DNA of 56,032 nucleotides from Flavobacterium muglaense (GTDB lineage Bacteria; Bacteroidota; Bacteroidia; Flavobacteriales; Flavobacteriaceae). Positions 22,567 through 31,954 of the stretch are shown piece after piece. Both the position numbers and the translations under genes were made by a program. Within the stretch, counting starts at the first letter, position 1, and every line of letters starts with the position of its first letter. The stretch covers positions 1 through 56,032 of the forward strand of contig NZ_JACRUK010000022.1 of NCBI RefSeq assembly GCF_014305155.1, given 5' to 3'. The notes under the pieces were generated by a model, which did no database searches, had not been told where the DNA came from, and worked only from the letters and a program-made list of their open reading frames with translations.

Positions 22567-24987
22567 ATGAAAATATCTTATAACTGGTTAAAACAATTCA
22601 TTAAAACAGACTGGAATTCCGAGGAAACTTCAGCTCTACTTACAGATCTAGGTTTAGAAGTAGAAGTTGTTGAAAAATACCAATCCGTAAAAGGAGGTCT
22701 TGAAGGTATCGTAGTAGGACACGTGCTTACGTGCGTTCCCCATCCTGATGCCGACAGACTAAAATTAACAACAGTTGATATAGGAACAGGAACACCTATA
22801 CAAGTAGTATGTGGAGCTGCCAATGTTGATGCAGGACAAAAAGTCCCAGTAGCAACAATAGGTACTGTTTTATACGACAAAGAAGGTGTTGCATTTACCA
22901 TCAAAAAAGGAAAAATTCGCGGACAAGAAAGCCACGGAATGATATGTGCTGAAGATGAATTAGGCCTTGGCGAAAGTCATGACGGTATTATGATTCTTGA
23001 CGAAACACTTATTCCTGGAACAAAGGCAGCTGAAGTTTTTAAAATTGAAAATGACGAAGTATTCGAAATTGGCTTAACGCCAAATCGCGCTGATGCTATG
23101 AGCCATTTAGGAACAGCCCGTGATTTAAGAGCAGGAATGTTACAAAACGGAGTAAATGTCGAATTGATCACGCCATCGGTAAGTAATTTTAGAGTAGACA
23201 TGCGAACTTTGAAAATCGATACCGTAATTGAAGATATAGCACTCGCACCAAGATATTGCGGACTTACAATATCAGGTATTACAGTAAAAGCCTCGCCTAG
23301 CTGGTTACAAGATCGATTAAAAGCAATTGGAATCAATCCAAAAAACAATATTGTTGATGTTACTAATTATGTTTTGCATGAGTTAGGACAACCGCTTCAC
23401 GCTTTTGATGCTACTAAAATCAATGGAAAAATAATTGTCAAAACTGTAGCAGAAGGTACAAAGTTTACCACATTAGATGACATTGAAAGAACATTACACG
23501 AAGAAGACTTAATGATTTGTGATGAAAAAGGTCCTTTGTGCATAGCAGGAGTTTTTGGAGGAAAAAATTCAGGAGTTACTGATCGTACCACATCTATCTT
23601 CTTAGAAAGTGCTTATTTCAATCCCGTTAGTATTCGCAAAACAGCCAAGAGACATCAATTGAATACTGATGCATCTTTCCGATTTGAAAGAGGTATTGAT
23701 CCAAGTATCACAGCATACGCATTAAAACGTGCCGCGATCTTGATTCAAGAAGTAGCTGGTGGAGAAATCACTTCGGACGTTAGTGATGTGTACCAAAAGA
23801 AAATCGAGGATTTCTCTGTCTTTCTAAATTTTGCTAATGTGGCAAAAATTATCGGACAAGAAATTCCAAAAGATACAATCAAGCAAATCTTAGTTTCTCT
23901 GGAGATAAAAGTAAATAGCGTGTCGGATTCAGGTCTTGGATTAACAATTCCATCATATAGAGTAGATGTACAACGAGAAATCGATGTTATAGAAGAAATT
24001 TTAAGAGTTTATGGATACAATAACATTAGCTTCTCTAAAAAGTTTAATGCAACTGTATCAAATTCTCCACGCAATGAAGATTACAAACTACAAAATATTA
24101 TTGCTACTCAGTTAAACTCTCAAGGGTTTAATGAAATGATGGCTAATTCCTTGACTACAGCCTCTTATATTCAACTTTCGGATGTATTAAAAGAAGACTA
24201 TAACGTTACGATGTTGAACCCATTGAGTAACGACCTAGCTACTTTAAGACAGTCTTTATTGTTCTCTGGACTAGAAGCAATCTCATACAACATCAACCGT
24301 AAAAATAGTGATTTAAGACTTTTTGAATTTGGAAAAACCTATCACAAGTTTTTATCTGGTTTTGAAGAACACAAGCATTTAACTTTATTCCTTACAGGAA
24401 ATAGAAATCAAGAAAACTGGTCAAGTACACAAAAACCCTCAGATTTCTTCTTATTCAAGGGATATGTAGATGCAATACTTGCAAGATTTGGAATTTCTAA
24501 AACACAAAACAGCCCTGTAACATCAGATGTTTTCTCGGAAGGAATCGCTATTGGAACAGGACACAATGCATTAGTAGAATTTGGGGTAGTTAAGAAATCA
24601 ATACTTAAACACTTTGGAATCAAACAAGAAGTATTTTATGCTGATTTTAATTGGGATGTCATCATCAAAATGATTTCTAGTAAAATAAAATTTGTTGAAA
24701 TCCCGAAATATCCTGAAGTAAGACGTGATTTAGCTTTATTGATTGACAAAAGCGTTAGTTATGATGACATCTATGCAATTGCTCGTAAAACAGAAAAATC
24801 ACTTTTAAAGGACATCAACTTATTTGATGTGTACGAAGGTAAAAACTTAGCCGAAGGTAAAAAATCATACGCTTTAAGCTTCATTATTCAAGACAGTACA
24901 AAAACACTAACAGACGTACAAATTGATAAAATAATGAACAAGTTGCAACAAAACTTCGAAACCGAACTTGGAGCAACCTTAAGATAG
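22567..24987 (+). CDS. pheT: phenylalanine--tRNA ligase beta subunit
   Basis: The 806-residue product is the complete beta chain of the cytoplasmic alpha2beta2 phenylalanyl-tRNA synthetase. The N-terminal tRNA-binding domain (about residues 40-150, GIVVGHVLTCVPHPDADRLK) is followed by B3/B4 editing and B5 domains (about residues 215-475), the catalytic-like core and a C-terminal anticodon-binding FDX-ACB domain (about residues 712-806, EIPKYPEVRRDLALLID). The start MKISYNWLK is typical. pheS is not in the window. A two-hairpin terminator follows. Confidence 0.98.
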   Translation: MKISYNWLKQFIKTDWNSEETSALLTDLGLEVEVVEKYQSVKGGLEGIVVGHVLTCVPHPDADRLKLTTVDIGTGTPIQVVCGAANVDAGQKVPVATIGTVLYDKEGVAFTIKKGKIRGQESHGMICAEDELGLGESHDGIMILDETLIPGTKAAEVFKIENDEVFEIGLTPNRADAMSHLGTARDLRAGMLQNGVNVELITPSVSNFRVDMRTLKIDTVIEDIALAPRYCGLTISGITVKASPSWLQDRLKAIGINPKNNIVDVTNYVLHELGQPLHAFDATKINGKIIVKTVAEGTKFTTLDDIERTLHEEDLMICDEKGPLCIAGVFGGKNSGVTDRTTSIFLESAYFNPVSIRKTAKRHQLNTDASFRFERGIDPSITAYALKRAAILIQEVAGGEITSDVSDVYQKKIEDFSVFLNFANVAKIIGQEIPKDTIKQILVSLEIKVNSVSDSGLGLTIPSYRVDVQREIDVIEEILRVYGYNNISFSKKFNATVSNSPRNEDYKLQNIIATQLNSQGFNEMMANSLTTASYIQLSDVLKEDYNVTMLNPLSNDLATLRQSLLFSGLEAISYNINRKNSDLRLFEFGKTYHKFLSGFEEHKHLTLFLTGNRNQENWSSTQKPSDFFLFKGYVDAILARFGISKTQNSPVTSDVFSEGIAIGTGHNALVEFGVVKKSILKHFGIKQEVFYADFNWDVIIKMISSKIKFVEIPKYPEVRRDLALLIDKSVSYDDIYAIARKTEKSLLKDINLFDVYEGKNLAEGKKSYALSFIIQDSTKTLTDVQIDKIMNKLQQNFETELGATLR

Positions 24988-25005
24988 TAGTAATTTAATA
25001 AAAGT

Positions 25006-25081
25006 AAAAAGCCCATTTCTGATTACAGAATTGGGCTTTTTTTTATCACTGAAAAAGTCTTGAATAGTATTCAAGACTTTT
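25006..25081. terminator. pair of terminator hairpins between convergent genes
   Basis: The first hairpin (AAAGCCCATTTCTG with CAGAATTGGGCTTT, T-run at 25037-25044) ends pheT. The second (AAAAGTCTTGAATA with TATTCAAGACTTTT, about 25053-25081) has its reverse-strand T-run and fits the convergent fasciclin gene. Confidence 0.88.
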
Positions 25082-25107
25082 CAAATTAAAACCAACCTTT
25101 ATTCGTA

Positions 25108-25662
25108 TTAGCTCTTAGATAATAAAACAGCATCAACAACGTGAATTACCCCGTTTGATTGATTCACATCTGCAATAGTAACCATTGACATACCGCCTTT
25201 TTCGTCAGTAATGTATATTTTTTTACCTTTCATCCAAGCAGTTAATGTACCACCACTTACCGTTTTCAGCATTGCTTTACCATTCCCTTTTTTGATTGCC
25301 ATCGCAATATCAGAAGCATTCATTTTTCCAGCTACTACATGATACGTCAAAATTGTTTGCAACATTTTTTTGTTTTCTGGCATTAACAGCGTTTCTACAG
25401 TTCCCATTGGCAACATATCAAACGCTGCATTGGTAGGGGCAAAAACAGTAAACGGTCCCGCAGATTGCAAAGTCGCTACCAAGTCCGCGGCTTTGACTAC
25501 CGCAACTAATGTAGTATGATCTTTCGAGTTCACAGCATTCTCTACAATATTTTTAGAAGGATACATGGCAGCGCCACCAACCATTACTGTTTTTTGAGCA
25601 AAAGAGGTTGCTCCGAATACTAATGCAAATAATGCTACTGATAAAAATTTTCTAGTTTTCAT
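25108..25662 (-). CDS. exported fasciclin-domain protein
   Basis: The ATG at 25662 (MKTRKFLSVALFALVFG) gives a proper signal peptide, cut near SFAQKT. Upstream in-frame starts only add unlike residues. The 184-residue product is one FAS1 domain, with the H1 motif (about residues 60-75: SAGPFTVFAPTNAAFDMLP) and H2 motif (about residues 170-180: NGVIHVVDAVLL) both intact. FAS1 proteins mediate adhesion or surface association. It is monocistronic between two terminators. Confidence 0.93.
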   Translation of the reverse strand: MKTRKFLSVALFALVFGATSFAQKTVMVGGAAMYPSKNIVENAVNSKDHTTLVAVVKAADLVATLQSAGPFTVFAPTNAAFDMLPMGTVETLLMPENKKMLQTILTYHVVAGKMNASDIAMAIKKGNGKAMLKTVSGGTLTAWMKGKKIYITDEKGGMSMVTIADVNQSNGVIHVVDAVLLSKS

Positions 25663-26009
25663 AAATCTATGTATTAAGTTATATAAAAGCATTTACGCAA
25701 CAACAACTAATTTGGATTTAAAAAATTGAATAAAAAATTAAATATTATTATTAATACTTATAAATCAACAACTTAAACACAATCACAAAACTGGATCATC
25801 TACAAACATTAAAAAAAATAAGCTTTTCTACCGTTTAAAATCAACTAGAAATAAATAAGACAATCTCTAACACCATTGATAATAATTTCTCAACAGAGGA
25901 AATGTCGTTACTAAATCAACAAAAATTATAATAGTTAAAATCACATAAAAAAAGAGCTAGTATTCCAGTTGAATACTAGCTCTTTTTAAACATATTTATT
26001 TTATTCACC
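25663..26009. other. intergenic region between fasciclin and DUF5362-like genes
   Basis: This 347-base AT-rich stretch holds the fasciclin leader and promoter region and, at 25951-25985, the terminator of the DUF5362-like gene. A plus-strand run of about 30 codons without a start codon (ending at a TAA near 25931, reading ISNTIDNNFSTEEMS) is present but not supported as a gene. Confidence 0.6.
25951..25985 (-). terminator. intrinsic terminator
   Basis: A perfect 15-base stem (AAAGAGCTAGTATTC with GAATACTAGCTCTTT) surrounds a five-base loop. The reverse-strand T-run puts it at the end of the gene at 26010. Confidence 0.93.
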
Positions 26010-26474
26010 TTAACTAAATGCCGCAAATGCACCTAGAACAAAGGTAAGTAGAAATATTAACCCATATATAATTACGAATACCAATGCCAAAATTCCCATA
26101 AATTTATAATGAGATTTCAAGAAGCCAAAAGATTCATTAAGCAGTTCGTTATCGTCAGTTTTAAAAGCCGTTTTTAACTTGGCTGAAAACTTAAAAAGGT
26201 AATAAACAGGAAAAAAATAAAGCGCTGCAATCACAAGATACAAAGCACTAATAAAACTTCCTCCCATATACTGAAAAACAGCCGCTTGACCACCTAACGC
26301 ACCTAGTTTTGAAAATATAGTACCAATAAAAATAGCCAATAAGACCATCATACCTACTCCTACAAATCCTAATATGGACAAAAAATAAGCCCATTTAGCT
26401 GTTTCTTTCAAGAATCCTTTCGACTCTTCATTCAAATAAAAATTTGATGTACTTTGTACTGCATTTTCTTCCAT
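26010..26474 (-). CDS. DUF5362-like membrane protein
   Basis: The 154-residue product has four hydrophobic segments (about residues 28-52, 70-92, 112-135 and an overlapping final segment) and an acidic N terminus. The pattern YFFPVYYLFKFSAKLKTAF and LNESFGFLKSHYKFMG is that of DUF5362 proteins of Bacteroidota. It lies directly downstream of the rpsA terminator and upstream of its own, so it is monocistronic. Function unknown. Confidence 0.82.
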   Translation of the reverse strand: MEENAVQSTSNFYLNEESKGFLKETAKWAYFLSILGFVGVGMMVLLAIFIGTIFSKLGALGGQAAVFQYMGGSFISALYLVIAALYFFPVYYLFKFSAKLKTAFKTDDNELLNESFGFLKSHYKFMGILALVFVIIYGLIFLLTFVLGAFAAFS

Positions 26475-26534
26475 AAAAAGATAGTTTTATAATTAGCTAT
26501 AAATATATAAAAAATAGTCAGAAATTACTACAAA

Positions 26535-26562
26535 AAAAGCCTCACATTTCTGTGAGGCTTTT
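26535..26562 (-). terminator. rpsA intrinsic terminator
   Basis: AAAAGCCTCACA pairs with TGTGAGGCTTTT around TTTC, with a reverse-strand T-run. It lies 22 bases past the rpsA stop codon. Confidence 0.93.
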
Positions 26563-26583
26563 CTATTATAAAAAAGTTGAGAA

Positions 26584-28362
26584 TTATTTTTTCTCAGATT
26601 TTTCCATTTTAGCTTTCAATGCAGCCAATACATCATTACTATCTCCTAGAGTAGCAGCTGGTGCATTAGTGTTTGAAGCAGAAGAAGTGTTTTCTGTTGC
26701 AGATTTCACGTTTTTCTCTTCTTCCTCGCGGAAGATAGCAGTGTGAGATGCAACTACTCTTTTGAATTCTTTGTTGAATTCAATTACTTTGAAATCAGCA
26801 GATTCTCCTTTTTTCAATTTCTTACCATCTTCTTTTTCAAGGTGACGAGTAGGAATAAAAGCAACGATATCATCTCCAAATTCTACAGTAGCTCCTTTAT
26901 CAACAATTTCAGAGATCTCTCCGTTGTGGATAGTTCCAACAGCGAATGAATCTTCGTACTGATCCCATGGATTAGGAGTAGTTTGTTTGTGACCTAAAGA
27001 TAATTTACGTCCGTCAACATCTAATTCTAATACAACAACGTCAAGTTTTTCACCAACGTTAACGAATTCAGAAGGATGTTTGATTTTCTTAGTCCAAGAT
27101 AAGTCAGAGATGTAAATTAATCCATCAATTCCTTCTTCAAGTTCTACGAAGATACCAAAGTTTGTAAAGTTTCTAACGATACCTGAATGTTTAGAACCTA
27201 CAGGGTATTTAGAAGTAATATCAGTCCAAGGGTCTTGAGACAATTGTTTGATACCTAATGACATTTTACGGTCATCTCTATCTAATGTTAAGATAACAGC
27301 TTCAACAACATCACCTACTTTTACGAAATCTTGAGCAGAACGTAAATGAGTAGACCATGACATTTCAGAAACGTGGATTAAACCTTCAACACCTTCAGCA
27401 ACTTCGATGAAAGCTCCGTAATCAGCAATAACAACTACTTTTCCTTTAACTTTATCTCCAATAGCCAAGTTAGCATCTAATGCATCCCATGGGTGAGCGT
27501 TTAATTGTTTCAATCCTAATTGAATTCTTGTTTTCTCATCATCGAAATCAAGGATTACAACATTTAATTTTTGATCTAATTCAAGAACTTCAGATGGGTG
27601 GTTAATTCTAGACCAAGAAAGGTCAGTAATGTGAATTAATCCATCAACTCCACCTAAGTCAATAAAGACACCATAAGAAGTAATGTTTTTAACAACACCT
27701 TCTAATACTTGTCCTTTTTGTAATTGACCAATGATTTCTTTTTTCTGTACTTCAATATCCGCTTCAATAAGCGCTTTATGAGATACAACAACGTTTTTAA
27801 ATTCGTGGTTGATTTTCACAACTTTGAATTCCATTGTTTTGTTTACGTAAACATCGTAATCTCTAATTGGTTTAACATCAATTTGAGATCCTGGTAAGAA
27901 CGCTTCAATTCCGAAAACGTCAACGATCATACCACCTTTAGTTCTGCATTTTACAAAACCATTAACGATTTCACCTGTTTCGTTTGCAGCAATAACTCTA
28001 TCCCATGATTTGATAGTACGTGCTTTTCTGTGAGATAAAACTAGTTGTCCAGTTTTGTCTTCACGGATATCGATTAATACTTCAACAGTATCACCTACTT
28101 TTAAATTTGGGTTGTAACGGAATTCGTTTAATGAAATAACACCTTCCGATTTTGCATTGATATCAACGATAACGTCTCTATCTGTAATTCTTACAACAGT
28201 ACCATCTACTACTTCTTCTTGGTCCGTAGCGATAAAAGTTTTTGATACTAATTCTTCGAATTCTAATAAGTTTTTTTCATCTACTGGATCGATACCTTCT
28301 TCGAAGTTATGCCAGTTAAAATTTGCTAAAAACTCTTCTTGTGATTGGATTTGTTCAGACAT
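26584..28362 (-). CDS. rpsA: 30S ribosomal protein S1
   Basis: The ATG at 28362 (MSEQIQSQEEFLANFNW) is the family start. Upstream in-frame codons lie in the leader. The 592-residue protein consists of six S1/OB-fold repeats (for example VKNITSYGVFIDLGGVDGLIH and VRNFTNFGIFVELEEGIDG) and a Ser/Thr/Ala-rich C-terminal tail ending KAKMEKSEKK. Its N-terminal region binds the 30S subunit and the repeats bind mRNA, which matters in a genome where most genes lack a Shine-Dalgarno sequence. A strong promoter and a leader of about 110 bases lie upstream. Confidence 0.98.
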   Translation of the reverse strand: MSEQIQSQEEFLANFNWHNFEEGIDPVDEKNLLEFEELVSKTFIATDQEEVVDGTVVRITDRDVIVDINAKSEGVISLNEFRYNPNLKVGDTVEVLIDIREDKTGQLVLSHRKARTIKSWDRVIAANETGEIVNGFVKCRTKGGMIVDVFGIEAFLPGSQIDVKPIRDYDVYVNKTMEFKVVKINHEFKNVVVSHKALIEADIEVQKKEIIGQLQKGQVLEGVVKNITSYGVFIDLGGVDGLIHITDLSWSRINHPSEVLELDQKLNVVILDFDDEKTRIQLGLKQLNAHPWDALDANLAIGDKVKGKVVVIADYGAFIEVAEGVEGLIHVSEMSWSTHLRSAQDFVKVGDVVEAVILTLDRDDRKMSLGIKQLSQDPWTDITSKYPVGSKHSGIVRNFTNFGIFVELEEGIDGLIYISDLSWTKKIKHPSEFVNVGEKLDVVVLELDVDGRKLSLGHKQTTPNPWDQYEDSFAVGTIHNGEISEIVDKGATVEFGDDIVAFIPTRHLEKEDGKKLKKGESADFKVIEFNKEFKRVVASHTAIFREEEEKNVKSATENTSSASNTNAPAATLGDSNDVLAALKAKMEKSEKK

Positions 28363-28480
28363 GCTGATTAAAATTTGTATTCTGCATTCTCTCGAGTCTC
28401 TTAAAGTAGTAGAAAACAACAGAAGTTGTTTGTATAATTAATTGATACCTAATGGAAACTCTTATCCACCAAAAGGTGTG

Positions 28481-28510
28481 CAAAAGTAATACTTTTATTC
28501 GAAACAACAA
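28481..28510 (-). promoter_or_regulatory. rpsA promoter
   Basis: On the reverse strand TTG (28508-28510) is followed after 19 bases by TACTTTTG (28481-28488), a perfect Bacteroidota -33/-7 pair. It predicts a leader of about 110 bases. Confidence 0.8.
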
Positions 28511-28594
28511 AAATATTCGACAAAAGATAAACTGTTGAAAATCAGAAGTGAAACAATAGTCCTTTTTGCCAGCATGGTTTCCACCTTTCACCTT

Positions 28595-28678
28595 TATCTA
28601 TCCGTCCAAAAAAAAGAAAGTATGAGGATAACGGCTCCAACGGGACTAAACAGCTTATACCCTTCATTTTCAGCCATA
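28595..28678 (-). CDS. possible 27-residue membrane peptide
   Basis: ATG at 28678 opens a complete 27-codon frame, beginning MAENEGYKLF and continuing SPVGAVILILSFFWTDR to a TAA at 28595. It has one hydrophobic segment bounded by an acidic N terminus and a charged C terminus, like a single-pass small protein. It starts directly after the T-run of the permease terminator, so it would need read-through or its own promoter. No homology can be judged from sequence alone. Confidence 0.3.
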
Positions 28679-28705
28679 AAAAAAACCGATACTATTAACT
28701 ATCGG
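28677..28705 (-). terminator. intrinsic terminator of the nucleoside permease
   Basis: CCGATA pairs with TATCGG around a short AT loop, and an eight-T run follows on the reverse strand. It lies about 30 bases past the permease stop. Confidence 0.78.
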
Positions 28706-28732
28706 GTGCTTTTATATAATTAACGGCAAATA

Positions 28733-29995
28733 TTAATGCTTTAAATCTTCCACAATTTTTGGATCGTGTTTGTATTTGAACAAAATCGAAAAAGCAATAG
28801 CAATAACAAGTGCATAAGCTGCAAATGAAAACCAAACACTTGGCCAAGCTACTGTGCTTCCCTCTGTAAAATAACTAACAGTCCTTCCTGCTAACTCTCC
28901 ACCTACAATCGCGCCAATACCATTGGTCATTAACATAAACAACCCCTGAGCACTAGATCTAATTTTACTATCGGTTTCTTTTTCAACAAATAAGGAACCT
29001 GAAATATTAAAAAAGTCAAATGCCATTCCATATACAATCATTGATAAAATCAAGAATATAACTCCCGATCCAGGATTACCAATACCAAACAAGGCAAAAC
29101 GCAATACCCAAGCAATCATACTAAAAATCATTACCTGCTTGATGCCAAATTTTCTTAGAAAAAACGGAATCGTTAATATAAATAAGGTTTCTGAAATTTG
29201 CGAAAGCGAAATAATTAATACCGAGTGCTCTACACCAAAAGTTCCTTGGTATTCCGGATTTGAGCCAAAATCTCTAATAAAAGTATCGCCAAACATATTG
29301 GTGATTTGCAAAGCCGCACCAAGCAACATGGCAAAAACAAAAAATATGGCCATTTTCTTTTGCTTGAAAAGTACAAAACTATCTAAACCAAATTTACTAG
29401 TTAGTGTTTGATTGCTATTCTTATTCTCTGCAGGAACGTTAGGCAACGTAAAACAAAAAAGTCCAGTGATAATCATTGCAACCGATGCAAAAACAAACTG
29501 ATTCGTATTTGACTTCCAGTCTGTTAAATCAGTGGTCCACATAGCAAATACAAAACCTACTGTTCCCCATACACGTATAGGAGTAAATGTTTTTTGAACA
29601 TCAAAATTATACTTATTTAACACCGCATAACTCACTGAATTATTTAATGCAATAGTTGGCATATAAAAGCAACTCGTTGCAAAAATAACCCAATACATCT
29701 CTGTTGAATTAGTAGCCTTGGTTGCAAAAAATATAGCTATACCTGCAACAATATGAGCAAAACCTAATACTTTTTGCGCACTAAAATACTTATCGGCAAT
29801 TATCCCTAACAAAGCAGGCATAAATAAACTTGCCCAGCCCATAGATCCGTATGTTCTACCAATTGACAAACCAATACTTCCTCCTTCAATAGGGCCAAAA
29901 ACTTGTCCCATATATCCACCTAGCGAAATCAACCATATTCCCCAAACAAAAAATTGGAAAAAGTTCATGATGGTTAGTCTTAATTTTATACTCAT
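28733..29995 (-). CDS. nucleoside permease (MFS, NupG/nucleoside:H+ symporter type)
   Basis: The 420-residue product has about twelve membrane segments and the hallmark of nucleoside:proton symporters in the first helix (MNFFQFFVWGIWLISLGGY), as well as FYMPTIALNNSVSYA and TNGIGAIVGGELAG. It imports nucleosides across the inner membrane. It is transcribed separately from rpsA, and a reverse-strand gap of 68 bases separates it from cmk upstream. Substrate choice among nucleosides cannot be fixed. Confidence 0.92.
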   Translation of the reverse strand: MSIKLRLTIMNFFQFFVWGIWLISLGGYMGQVFGPIEGGSIGLSIGRTYGSMGWASLFMPALLGIIADKYFSAQKVLGFAHIVAGIAIFFATKATNSTEMYWVIFATSCFYMPTIALNNSVSYAVLNKYNFDVQKTFTPIRVWGTVGFVFAMWTTDLTDWKSNTNQFVFASVAMIITGLFCFTLPNVPAENKNSNQTLTSKFGLDSFVLFKQKKMAIFFVFAMLLGAALQITNMFGDTFIRDFGSNPEYQGTFGVEHSVLIISLSQISETLFILTIPFFLRKFGIKQVMIFSMIAWVLRFALFGIGNPGSGVIFLILSMIVYGMAFDFFNISGSLFVEKETDSKIRSSAQGLFMLMTNGIGAIVGGELAGRTVSYFTEGSTVAWPSVWFSFAAYALVIAIAFSILFKYKHDPKIVEDLKH

Positions 29996-30063
29996 AATAT
30001 ACCGTCTGGAATTAAAATAAATGAAGTTGTAAATCTAATATTAAAAATGATACTTGCAAAAAA

Positions 30064-30759
30064 TTATACCGTTTTAGTAATTTCATTTACCAAACTCAAC
30101 ACAGCATCAAATTGTTCTTCACGGCTCAGATGCGAATTGTCAATTTCTACAGCATCCTCTGCCATTACTAAAGGAGAATCTTCTCTATGCGTATCAATAT
30201 AATCCCGTTCTTGCACATTTTTCAACACTTCATCATAGGTAACCTGATCTCCTTTTTCTTGAAGTTCTATAAACCTTCTTTCAGCTCTAGTGCTAGCACT
30301 TGCATTCATAAACACCTTAAGTTCTGCATCTGGAAAAACAACAGTACCTATATCTCTACCGTCCATCACAATTCCTTTGTTGGCCCCCATTTGTTTTTGC
30401 TGTTCAACCAATTTAGCCCGTACTTCTGAAATCTCAGCAACTTTACTTACAAAACTAGAGACTTCAATTGTTCTAATTTCAGTTTCAACATTAACATCAT
30501 TCAAATACATTTCAGCAAATCCTAAGGATGCATTAAATTTAAATTCTAATTTGATAAAAGATAAACTATTAATCAAGCTCTCTTTATTAAAGAAAGCGGC
30601 AGAGATATACCCTCTTTGCATAGCAAAAAAAGCTACTGCTCGATACATAGCGCCAGTATCTACATACACATATCCCAAATGATTGGCCAATTGTTTGGCC
30701 AAAGTACTTTTTCCAGTCGATGAAAAACCATCGATAGCAATTGTGATTTTTTTATTCAA
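30064..30759 (-). CDS. cmk: cytidylate kinase
   Basis: The 231-residue product phosphorylates CMP and dCMP with ATP. The P-loop (about residues 11-19, GFSSTGKSTLA) is followed by YVYVDTGAMYRAVA and the CMP-binding GIVMDGRDIGTVVFPDAE, and the lid region ASTRAERRFIEL. Length fits the bacterial family. It sits 7 bases downstream of porQ, an arrangement common in Flavobacteriaceae, so the pair is probably an operon. Confidence 0.97.
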   Translation of the reverse strand: MNKKITIAIDGFSSTGKSTLAKQLANHLGYVYVDTGAMYRAVAFFAMQRGYISAAFFNKESLINSLSFIKLEFKFNASLGFAEMYLNDVNVETEIRTIEVSSFVSKVAEISEVRAKLVEQQKQMGANKGIVMDGRDIGTVVFPDAELKVFMNASASTRAERRFIELQEKGDQVTYDEVLKNVQERDYIDTHREDSPLVMAEDAVEIDNSHLSREEQFDAVLSLVNEITKTV

Positions 30760-30766
30760 AATAATA

Positions 30767-31786
30767 TTATTGAAAATTAATAGTTAGTCCAAACAAACTC
30801 GTATTGGCAGCCAAAGTGTACCTTGAATACGAATAGTTGAATTTTAATTTATTTAATTTTAATCCAAAACCTACCGAAACTCCAGAGAAATTTCGTTGTT
30901 CTAAGACCCGCAATTCTTCTCCTCTTCGAAAATTATAACCGAGGCGCAAATTAAATGCTTTTTTTGGAAATAATTCGACTCCAAAAATAACATGTCGCAA
31001 CGCATTATTAACAAATGATACTTTCTCTACGCTAGAACTGCCATCAATTGAGTTTTGAGTTCTCACTGGATTTGAAAAAGCAATATTCCATTGTTGGAGA
31101 TTTTCTAATGTAAGATGCCAACGAATAGGAACATTCTCGAGCTCTTGTGACACTCCCACTAAAATCTCTAAAGGTAATTTCTCACGGGTCTCATTATAAG
31201 TAGTAAACTGTGTTCCCATATTGCGAATCACCAAAGCCCAATTGATATCATTTTTTTCATCAATGTAAATAGCACCCAAATCAACTGCACCACCTAAGGA
31301 ATTATAAGTTTCTAAAGTTGAAGAAATCAATTTAGCATTAGCTCCTAAATACAAAGAAGTAAAAGGAACATTGTAGGCATAACCAAAAGACAAGGCGGTT
31401 TCACTACCCGAAAACGACGAAGTAGCTTGACCGTTTTCATCATAACCCTCAAAATTACCGTAATTAACATAATTCACACCCACTTGAAAAGTTTGCAAAT
31501 GCCTGTCATAGGTATAAGCATAAGAGGCGGTTCCGTAGGTAACTTCACCAAAATAACTCCCGTAATTGATCGCTAAGTGATTGTCCATCTCTGGATTAAT
31601 AGTAGCTGGGTTAAAGTTGACTTGATTGACATCATCGTCATATATGGTTATGGTTTTACCTCCAAGTGCCGCTTGCCTAGGCGAAGTGACCAAGTTTAAA
31701 AACTGATAGGTGTACTTCCCTCCTATTTGTCCGTATGAAACCGTACAAATTAAAAGAAGAGTAGATATAAAAAGCTTTTTAAACAT
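30767..31786 (-). CDS. porQ: type IX secretion system protein PorQ
   Basis: The 339-residue product has a signal peptide (about residues 1-19, VSYGQIGGK) and an outer-membrane beta barrel of the PorV/PorQ (FadL-like) type, with the PorQ start GGKYTYQFLNLVTSPRQAALGG and C-terminal strands ending SLFGLTINFQ. PorQ works with PorV and PorU in the attachment complex of type IX secretion. A -7-like element TATCTTCG lies at 31823-31830 on the reverse strand. Confidence 0.95.
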   Translation of the reverse strand: MFKKLFISTLLLICTVSYGQIGGKYTYQFLNLVTSPRQAALGGKTITIYDDDVNQVNFNPATINPEMDNHLAINYGSYFGEVTYGTASYAYTYDRHLQTFQVGVNYVNYGNFEGYDENGQATSSFSGSETALSFGYAYNVPFTSLYLGANAKLISSTLETYNSLGGAVDLGAIYIDEKNDINWALVIRNMGTQFTTYNETREKLPLEILVGVSQELENVPIRWHLTLENLQQWNIAFSNPVRTQNSIDGSSSVEKVSFVNNALRHVIFGVELFPKKAFNLRLGYNFRRGEELRVLEQRNFSGVSVGFGLKLNKLKFNYSYSRYTLAANTSLFGLTINFQ

Positions 31787-31888
31787 ACTTTAAATGCTGT
31801 TTGTCAAAATAAAACGCAGTAACGAAGATAAAATTATAATACTAATAATAGTGTTTTTTTGACTTTCGAATAAAAAATAAATAAAATT

Positions 31889-31928
31889 CCAAAACCAACA
31901 CTTATTGTTCTATAAGTACTGATTTTGG
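31889..31928 (-). terminator. lon intrinsic terminator
   Basis: A 17-base stem with a few mismatches (CCAAAA...ACTTAT with ATAAGT...TTTTGG) lies 27 bases past the lon stop, with T-rich sequence following on the reverse strand. Confidence 0.75.
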
Positions 31929-31954
31929 AATTTGTTTTTTATTCGAAATAAATA

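Larger units (their letters stand above)
28363..28732. other. rpsA leader and permease terminator region
   Basis: This 370-base region contains the rpsA leader with a small hairpin (CACACC/GGTGTG type near 28467-28482), the rpsA promoter at 28481-28510, a 27-codon reverse reading frame at 28595-28678 and the terminator of the nucleoside permease at 28677-28705. Confidence 0.7.

Noticed and set aside
25842..25931. Plus-strand run of about 30 protein-like codons between the fasciclin and DUF5362-like genes.
   Set aside because: There is no start codon, a stop lies directly upstream, and the region is mostly promoter and terminator sequence; chance is the simpler reading.
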